Assembly (NCBI GenBank): GCA_029582155.1
Contig: CM055906.1
Span: 11,217,101 to 11,281,100, forward strand
From: Panopea generosa
Taxonomy: Eukaryota > Mollusca > Bivalvia > Adapedonta > Hiatellidae
Length of the DNA: 64,000 bases
Reading direction: 5' to 3'
The notes below the pieces were generated by a model. The model saw only the letters and a list, made by a program, of their open reading frames with translations. It did no database searches and had not been told where the DNA came from. The position numbers were made by a program, and so were the translations under genes. This document shows positions 52,801 through 61,800 of this stretch, in pieces (position 1 is the first letter of the stretch; each line of letters opens with the position of its first letter).

Positions 52801-55800
52801 TATATATATATTTACCGCTATGATACAGTATAACTGAATGTTAATATTAAATCAATAAATAATAATCCTGAGACTAACCATCTTTAAAACAAGCAATACT
52901 GATATTCATGAAACAACAAAGTGTTCATTTGTGAAAGTCCACAAGTCCTAATTAGACAATATTATTATTTATTTTAAACTTCACATACATTTTTAGCTGA
53001 GCTCTATGCCGAAGGCAGAGCCCACTTACATGTATGTTGTGGTGATGCAGCTCTGCAGTGTTAATCACCACCAAAATGATCATATGCGACAAGTATTACT
53101 TTTTATTCCTCAAATTTATTTTTATTTTTAAAATACACTCGGGTCCCGTTATAACGAGGTCTGATATAACACGAAACTTGTTATAATGGGTTTTTTCTAT
53201 GGCTCCCAAATTTAAAATTTATATTTTCAATCAGATTTATAAAAAAACCCACAGTATAATGATTGATGAATTGATTGAAAACCTCAACTAAATCTCTAAC
53301 CGTTCGCTAACTCTTTATGTTTTTTCAAATTGTGACGATGTATTTGTGCATCAATTACACCTTGATAATTTAGATTGACATCAAAACAACTTCTTATTGT
53401 TATAAACAACATCGCTTTTAATTGATTTATGCTGACAAACAATGGTCAGTCAAATTTATCACACATTGTCTTGTGTTTGTTTACAATACTTTGACCGAAA
53501 CTATTATTACCAAATAGTGTAGCACAGTGCACCTTGGGATATTTATAACGCGGTTCCACATGTATTGCATTTCATTCCATGGATCCCAGCAATAGCTTTA
53601 TAATGGGACCCGAGTGTATTTCATATAAGCAAGCAGAAACAAATCACATGCAGAAGATAAGATAATATCTTCAAAAATATTGCATAAAAGAAACCAAATG
53701 CTACAATAATGTCTATCAAATCAGGGAGGCATGTGGATATTTATTAAATATTTGCTATCAAAACTTTGAAGTACTTTGATATATACTGATATTTCAATAC
53801 CAAAACTAATTTTAAATGTACAACAGTTTAAAATACGTTATACTGGACCAGTGTCAACAGTACTGTGACGCAATTTTATAAAGATGTAATACATCTCAAT
53901 GGTGAATTTGTATTTACACAACGACAATAAAAAAATATCTAAATAAATAAACAATATGGCATGTGTGCAAATTTGACAATATTTACATGAAGGGACTGTT
54001 GCTTTTATCCATCAGTGCCTTATACTTGGTGCTCGGCATGCCTGGTACAACCTGAAACTCAAGCCCTGGTATGAAGTTATCCGGGGGTGCGGCAAACAGT
54101 TCCAATTTACCCAGAAGTACTTCCTCCCACTGTTCTATGATGCGTAACACCGCGTGGAGGAGTGGTGAACACACAGGTAATTCTGCAACAAAACAAATGG
54201 TAGTTATTTAACTTTTGAGTAAAAAGTAAAAAGAATGAATGAAATTTATAAGAAAAAGTCACAACTTGGAATATAAACTAACCAGGCATAAGATTTAGTC
54301 GGTGAACTTTGAAGCTGTAATAAATGAATTGGTGTGTGAGGACAAAAAATAACATAAATTTACATATATTAAAGAATTATCCACAAAATTACTTTTCAAT
54401 TATATTACAGGAAACCAAACTGAAATATTTAAACTTATTTGTTGTACATCAATTGTTCAAAAGTTCTAACAACTTAGACAAAACACGCTCAAAGTCTTCA
54501 TGGGTAGAACTAATGATTAATGATATGTGGATAAAGTGTCTTGCTCAAGGACACTACACATAGCCACGACAGAGGATCAACTGAATGTGTAAATGACAAC
54601 ATCAACATCTGAAAATGGATTAAGTAATCACTATGTGTCAGACAAGCATGCAGGGGCATCATTCATGGATGAAATAGTTTGCATATATTTCAAGGATTGA
54701 AGTCATTCTGCTTTATATACAGTAACCTTAAATATGTATTTAAAAATGCCAACACTACTAAAGTGAAAGAACATGAAGCAGAAATCAGACTACTTACACA
54801 TTGTCCCCCATTTCACTTCAACACGCCGCTCAATAGCCCATGATAGAACATACGCTTATACATGAAATATATGACATTACTAAATGTAGCAATATTGAGT
54901 AAGTAGGTAGGAACACAAAAAACAATATATTTTTTAATGGTGGCCTCAGATGTAAATGTTCACCTATCACGTCAATTCACACTCACCCTGTACTTCACGT
55001 CAACTCGCATTCTCCCTGTATTATATTCATGTCAACTTGTACTCTCCCTGTATTATATTCATGTCAACTTGCACTCTCCCTGTATTATATTCATGTCAAC
55101 TTGCACTCTCCCTGTATTATATTCATGTCAACTTGCACTCTCCCTGTATTGTATTCATGTCAACTTGTACTCTCCCTGTATTATATTCATGTCAACTTGC
55201 ACTCTCCCTGTATTATACTCATGTCAACTTGTACTCTCCCTGTATTATATTCATGTCAACTTGTACTCTCCCTGTATTATATTCATGTCAACTTGCACTC
55301 TCCCTGTATTATACTCATGTCAACTTGTACTCTCCCTGTATTATACTCATGTCAACTTGTACTGTCAACTTGCACTCTCCCTGTATTATATTCATGTCAA
55401 CTTGCACTCTCCCTGTATTATATTCATGTCAACTTGTACTCTCCCTATATTATATTCATGTCAACTTGCACTCTCCCTGTATTATATTCATGTCAACGTG
55501 TACTCTCCCTGTATTATATTCATGTCAACTTGTACTCTCCCTGTATTATACTCATGTCAACTTGTACTCTCCCTGTATTATACTCATGTCAACTTGTACT
55601 GTCAACTTCCACTCTCCCTGTATTATATTCATGTCAACTTGCACTCTCCCTGTATTATATTCATGTCAACTTGTACTCTCCCTGTATTATATTCATGTCA
55701 TTGTACTCTCCCTGTATTATATTCATGTCAACTTGCACTCTCCCTGTATTATATTCATGTCAACGTGTACTCTCCCTGTATTATATTCATGTCAACTTGT

Positions 55801-58800
55801 ACTCTCCCTGTATTATATTCATGTCAACTTGCACTCTCCCTGTATTATACTCATGTCAACTTGTACTGTCAACTTGTACTCTCCCTGTATTATACTCATG
55901 TCAACTTGTACTGTCAACTTGCACTCTCCCTGTATTATATTCATGTCAACTTGCACTCTCCCTGTATTATATTCATGTCAACTTGTACTCTCCCTGTATT
56001 ATATTCATGTCAACTTGCACTCTCCCTGTATTATATTCATGTCAACGTGTACTCTCCCTGTATTATATTCATGTCAACTTGTACTCTCCCTGTATTATAC
56101 TCATGTCAACTTGTACTCTCCCTGTATTATACTCATGTCAACTTGTACTGTCAACTTGCACTCTCCCTGTATTATATTCATGTCAACTTGCACTCTCCCT
56201 GTATTATATTTATGTCAACTTGTACTCTCCCTGTATTATATTCATGTCAACTTGCACTCTCCCTGTATTATATTCATGTCAACGTGTACTCTCCCTGTAT
56301 TATACTCATGTCAACTTGTACTCTCCCTGTATTATATTCATGTCAACTTGTACTCTCCCTGTATTATATTCATGTCAACTTGTACTCTCCCTGTATTATA
56401 TTCATGTCAACTTGTACTCTCCCTGTATTATACTCATGTCAACTTGTACTCTCCCTGTATTATATTCATGTCAACTTGCACTCTCCCTGTATTATATTCA
56501 TGTCAACTTGTACTCTCTCTGTATTATACTCATGTCAACTTGTACTCTCCCTGTATTATACTCATGTCAACTTGTACTGTCAACTTGCACTCTCCCTGTA
56601 TTATATTCATGTCAACTTGCACTCTCCCTGTATTATATTCATGTCAACTTGTACTCTCCCTGTATTATATTCATGTCAACTTGCACTCTCCCTGTATTAT
56701 ATTCATGTCAACTTGTACTCTCCCTGTATTATATTCATGTCAACTTGCACTCTCCCTGTATTATATTCATGTCAACGTGTACTCTCCCTGTATTATATTC
56801 ATGTCAACTTGTACTTTCCCTGTTTTATACTCATGTCAACTTGTACTGTCAACTTGCACTCTCCCTGTATTATATTCATGTCAACTTGCACTCTCCCTGT
56901 ATTATATTCATGTCAACTTGTACTCTCCCTGTATTATATTCATGTCAACTTGTACTCTCCCTGTATTATATTTATGTCAACTTGTACTGTCAACTTGTAC
57001 TCTCCCTGTATTATATTCATGTCAACTTGCACTCTCCCTGTATTATATTCATGTCAACTTGTACTCTCCCTGTATTATATTCATGTCAACTTGCACTCTC
57101 CCTGTATTATATTCATGTCAACTTGTACTGTCAACTTGCACTCTCCCTGTATTATATTCATGTCAACTTGTTCTCTCCCTGTATTGTATTCATGTCAACT
57201 TGCACTCTCCCTGTATTATATACATGTCAACTTGCACTCTCCCTGTATTATATTCATGTCAACTTGTACTCTCCCTGTATTATATTCATGGCAACTTGCA
57301 CTCTCCCTGTATTATATTCATGTCAACTTGCACTCTCCCTGTATTACATTCATATCAACTTTGCACTCACCTTGTAATTCTATGCCAATATGTGGTAAGA
57401 ATGTGGATAGATTATGCAACACCAGTTTGACAATCGCGTACCGTAGCAGACACCAGGCATAAGAGTTGGGATCCGTATGTTGGTGAACATTTGCTAGAGA
57501 TCTACAATACACAGAACAAATGAATATCTTCCAATAGACTTACATTTACTCCAGAATTGGAGTCAAATATATACAAACAATTTTAACTGTTTTAATTTTG
57601 ACACATTTAGACCTGACAAAATCATATTTTCTGCACGAGTAATCTTCAATATTAAGCTATGTCACCTTTCCTGTTTGTATTGAAATATCTGGACAGACAA
57701 GCTCTTGATATCATCTATTTCAATGTATAAAGAGAAGCTGTAACCGCATTAACTCAAAATATTTAAATTGAAAATGCAGACTGATCCAAACAAATCTCTT
57801 GGAAAAAAAACCAAATACGATTATATTGTATTTAATTTTGGAATAAAGGGATGGAGTCGAGTTGAACACATTACAGGTTCTATATGGCATCCAGTTTTAT
57901 TGGTGGTGGTATAATTTAAAATCAGTCTGAGTAGAACCATTGTCTTCTGCAAGTTACTGGTAAACTTACTCAAATAAAGTAAGCTGAGTGAGCTGGACAG
58001 GACTATAAACCTAGCGGTAAAAGGTAAGCGACCTTGAGAGGGCACCTTAAATAGTGAAGTCACAGAGGACATTAATAAACGATGGGTGATGCATCATTCA
58101 AGTTATAAACTGATGCACTATTAAATAAAAAATTGACAGAATATTTATATGAATGACATTGTCAGATTTTCTCTTTTTATGTCAACTTGTTTTTTATCTT
58201 GCTCATAATGCTATGAAATGTTCATTTTTTTTATATTGGGGTACTCCTTGGCTCAGATATGGCCAAGAAAAAGGACGTACACTTGGGTTGCATTATAATG
58301 CAATGCTGGGATACACAGAATAAAACCATGTCATACACGGTATCACGTTATAAATATCCCAAGGTGCACTGCGTTGCACTATTTGGCAATACTTTATCCA
58401 GTCAAAGTACTGTAAACAAACACATGAAATGTGTGATAAATATCACAGACCAGTTTGTCAGCGTAAATCAATTAAAAGCAATGTTGTTTATAACAATAAC
58501 AAGTTGTTATAATGTCAGTCTGAATTATCAAGGTGTAATTTATGCAAAAATACATGGTTACAGTTTTGAAAAACAACACAAGCTCGTAAACACTTAGCCA
58601 CTTAGTGGAGATTTTCAATCAAATCATCAATCATTATATGGTGAGTTATAAATTTGATTGAAAATATAAATTTTAAATTTGGGACCCACTGAAAAATAGC
58701 GTTATAACGAGTTTCATGTTAAATGGACCCGAGTGTAAATGTAGTACAGAGCAGTTCAACATTAATATCAACTTTAAAAAAATAGAATCTTAGAAACAAC

Positions 58801-61800
58801 CATTAAAAAACATTGCATACCACACGTACATCATAATTTTGCCAACCTCATTGTAATGAATAGCTGCTCATTGTTTCAAATAAAAACACACATTAAACAT
58901 TGGACTTCCCCCCCCCCCCCCACACACACACACAGTTGTTGTAAAAGCATTCTGTCATTGTACTTAACCTGATTACATCAAGATATCAATAATCAGTACA
59001 AAATTCCAGTTTACTCACAGCAATTTTGGTCGGAGGTCATCATCATCCTCGTCACTCACTTCCTCCTCTTCCTCTGATGACATAGAATCGTCCGAGTCAT
59101 AACTGAACACCGTGTCGCTGTTCTCAACAAATGGTTTGGTCATAAAGTATGTGATCATACTGAGCTCAGGTGGGACAAACTTCTCCTTGTACGTCTTCTT
59201 ACTCTCAGAACGACCTTGACCCATTATCTTCATGTTTAATCTCACACGTTTGTTATACATGTCATCTTTACCTGTGTCATAATTATAATTAATGAGGTAA
59301 ATTACTGCCTTATAATAAATAGATAATATCTATTCAATATATATTTCATATTTTAGCTAATGAATATTGTCAACTGACATTCAATCATCGCCTGGTGGTG
59401 TCAGTATATCTTAGCACTCGTACGTAAGCCACATAATACCACGCTACTTCCTAACTTCACCGACCATCCAAATGACATAAGTTAACCTATGTTAATATTT
59501 GTAAATGATGTTGTCCTGAGATGTTTGTGTTATATGATTCACAACAAAAATATGAATATACACTCTTATTTATTGCATCTTGGAAAACAGATTTTTTCCG
59601 AGTTATTCTTCCATAAATTAGATATTCCATTTGTACTCATTTATTACCATTTACAATACATAAATCTCGTGACAGCTGAACTGATATCAAAACAAACTGG
59701 TTTAATCAATTTAATAATAAATGAGCATTCATGTAAGCTTCTGTATGTTTGATAGAAAGGGATTTAATATCATTATTAACATATTAAACAATGCATGTAG
59801 TTTTTACTGGTGTACGGTGACCTTAACAATATACAATGGGATATATGATTCCAAAAGTAAGGTAAACTACTTACGTCCAAGTTCATGTGATGGGTTTCCG
59901 AGCCTCACAATGGATTTGACCCCTCCCCCAAACAAGGAGGACCATAACTGTTGATCAAACTTGTGTGCAGTAAGTCTGTACAACATAAAACAATCAAATG
60001 TTGCCAGCGAGTTTATCAACAGACTAACGTATACGGCCACAAGAGACTCGGTCAACAAGATGTTCAGCTTCGGAGAGTCCTCATCCTTCTCTCGCGCTAG
60101 CAAAACACGTAATGAGGTAACACCTGAAAGTAAGAATAATTTTGATTGGTAACAAGCAGTCATTTAACTCAGACTTCTGTTTCACCAATATTTTCTTAAG
60201 TTTACATAAATACTTAAAATCTTAAGTAAATTTTGGCTTCAATATTTTTTAATAAATGTCAGGGAAATCATATGCAATTTTATTACAGCCAGCCTAAAGT
60301 CATGATCAAATGCATGCTTTTCTTAGACTTAAATATTTTTTTCATGTCAACTGTCGTCCCAATCACTGACTCCATCCCTCAGTATTGTCCTTATAACTCG
60401 GCTGTTTTATGTACAATATAAAATTAATTTCAAACTATACTAAATATCAAAATTATGTCAACTGGCAATGTCTTGAGACGTTGACATCATGCAATGAATG
60501 ACAGGAAATAATATTTGCACAGTGTTATTAATAGTGTCTCGGAAAAATTATATCATGTCAAGGGATAAAAAGAACCTTAAATTCATGCTCATTTGATATT
60601 AAGTTTATCAAACTCGTTGGCAAAAGTTTGAAAACTGATGTAATGCTTGGCAAAAACCTCACTAATATATTTCATCATAAAATCATTTAATAAATTCAAT
60701 AAGAAATGAGCACTGGTGTAAGATCCTTTATTTACTCCTGTAATAGACAAGTTTACTATGCATAGTTAGATGTGTTTAATGCACTGACCTGGCCATTTTC
60801 CAGGCGGAGTGTTGATGATGTCATCACTTGTTGCCGAGTTTCCTGAACGAGTTCGCGTCTTCCGCACTCCTGCCATCAAGTGACTGGCATCACGGAAAAA
60901 GTTGTTACTAAAAAAAAAATATATATATTTAACATACCCGTACATACATACCACACTACTTTATTTAACACAGCATTGTTCTATTGGTAGAGCTTTTGCC
61001 TGGCATGCAGAACACCATTGCATTCGATCCCCAACTTGAGCATACCAAAGAATTGATAAATGATACTAGAAACTTCTTCACTTGGCGTAATTTAAGGATA
61101 GTTCTAGAAATGGTTGGCCCAGCGTCAGTATAATGTGACTTGCAAGGGTATCCTATCATATGTCTGCAGCATGACATTCCACTGTGGCAGCATTTATGAT
61201 ACAGTCTCAAGTAGACACCATTGGGATATGAATGAAAACTTATTGGAAGCAATGCTGAATTTTCTCACATAAAGTTTTTGGTCTAAGCGGGGCTCAAACC
61301 CATGGCCTTAGCAGTGAGAAAATGAATCACGAGACTACCCAGAAATATTTCCATTACAGTTTATATGTGTTCAGTTGTTAACTGTTAGTGTTTATAAGCA
61401 CTGTTAACTGTTTTGTCATAGCTGAAATGAAACCTACCTATTATAAAAACCTTCGAATCCCACGTCCATGTTGTTTTCATTGAGGGCCACAACAAAGCTA
61501 TCACTATCACACAAACACTGGTACACACACGAAGCCAATGCTATACTTAGATTCCGCATAACTAACACCGTATGTAACGGCCCACCTAAAGATGGCGGTG
61601 TGGTAAATTCTATCACAGAATGCAAGAGATCCTGACACAAACATTGTATATGCTGTATGGGATCCGCGGTCACAGTTTTTGAACTGGCAATACTCGCCGA
61701 CAACAAGGGTAAGGTAGTGGGGAATGGAAGAGGAGATAATAACTGTTGTTGAGGTTTCTCCTGCTGTAGTTCCTGCAGTAACAGTAACAACTCCATCTGC

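Noticed and set aside
54937-57462. Three overlapping long plus-strand ORFs (782-841 codons)
   Set aside because: Pure 32-bp tandem repeat read in three frames, inside an intron; no independent evidence of coding.
58259-58597. 112-codon plus-strand ORF
   Set aside because: Lies within a Tigger-type MITE with defined ends.
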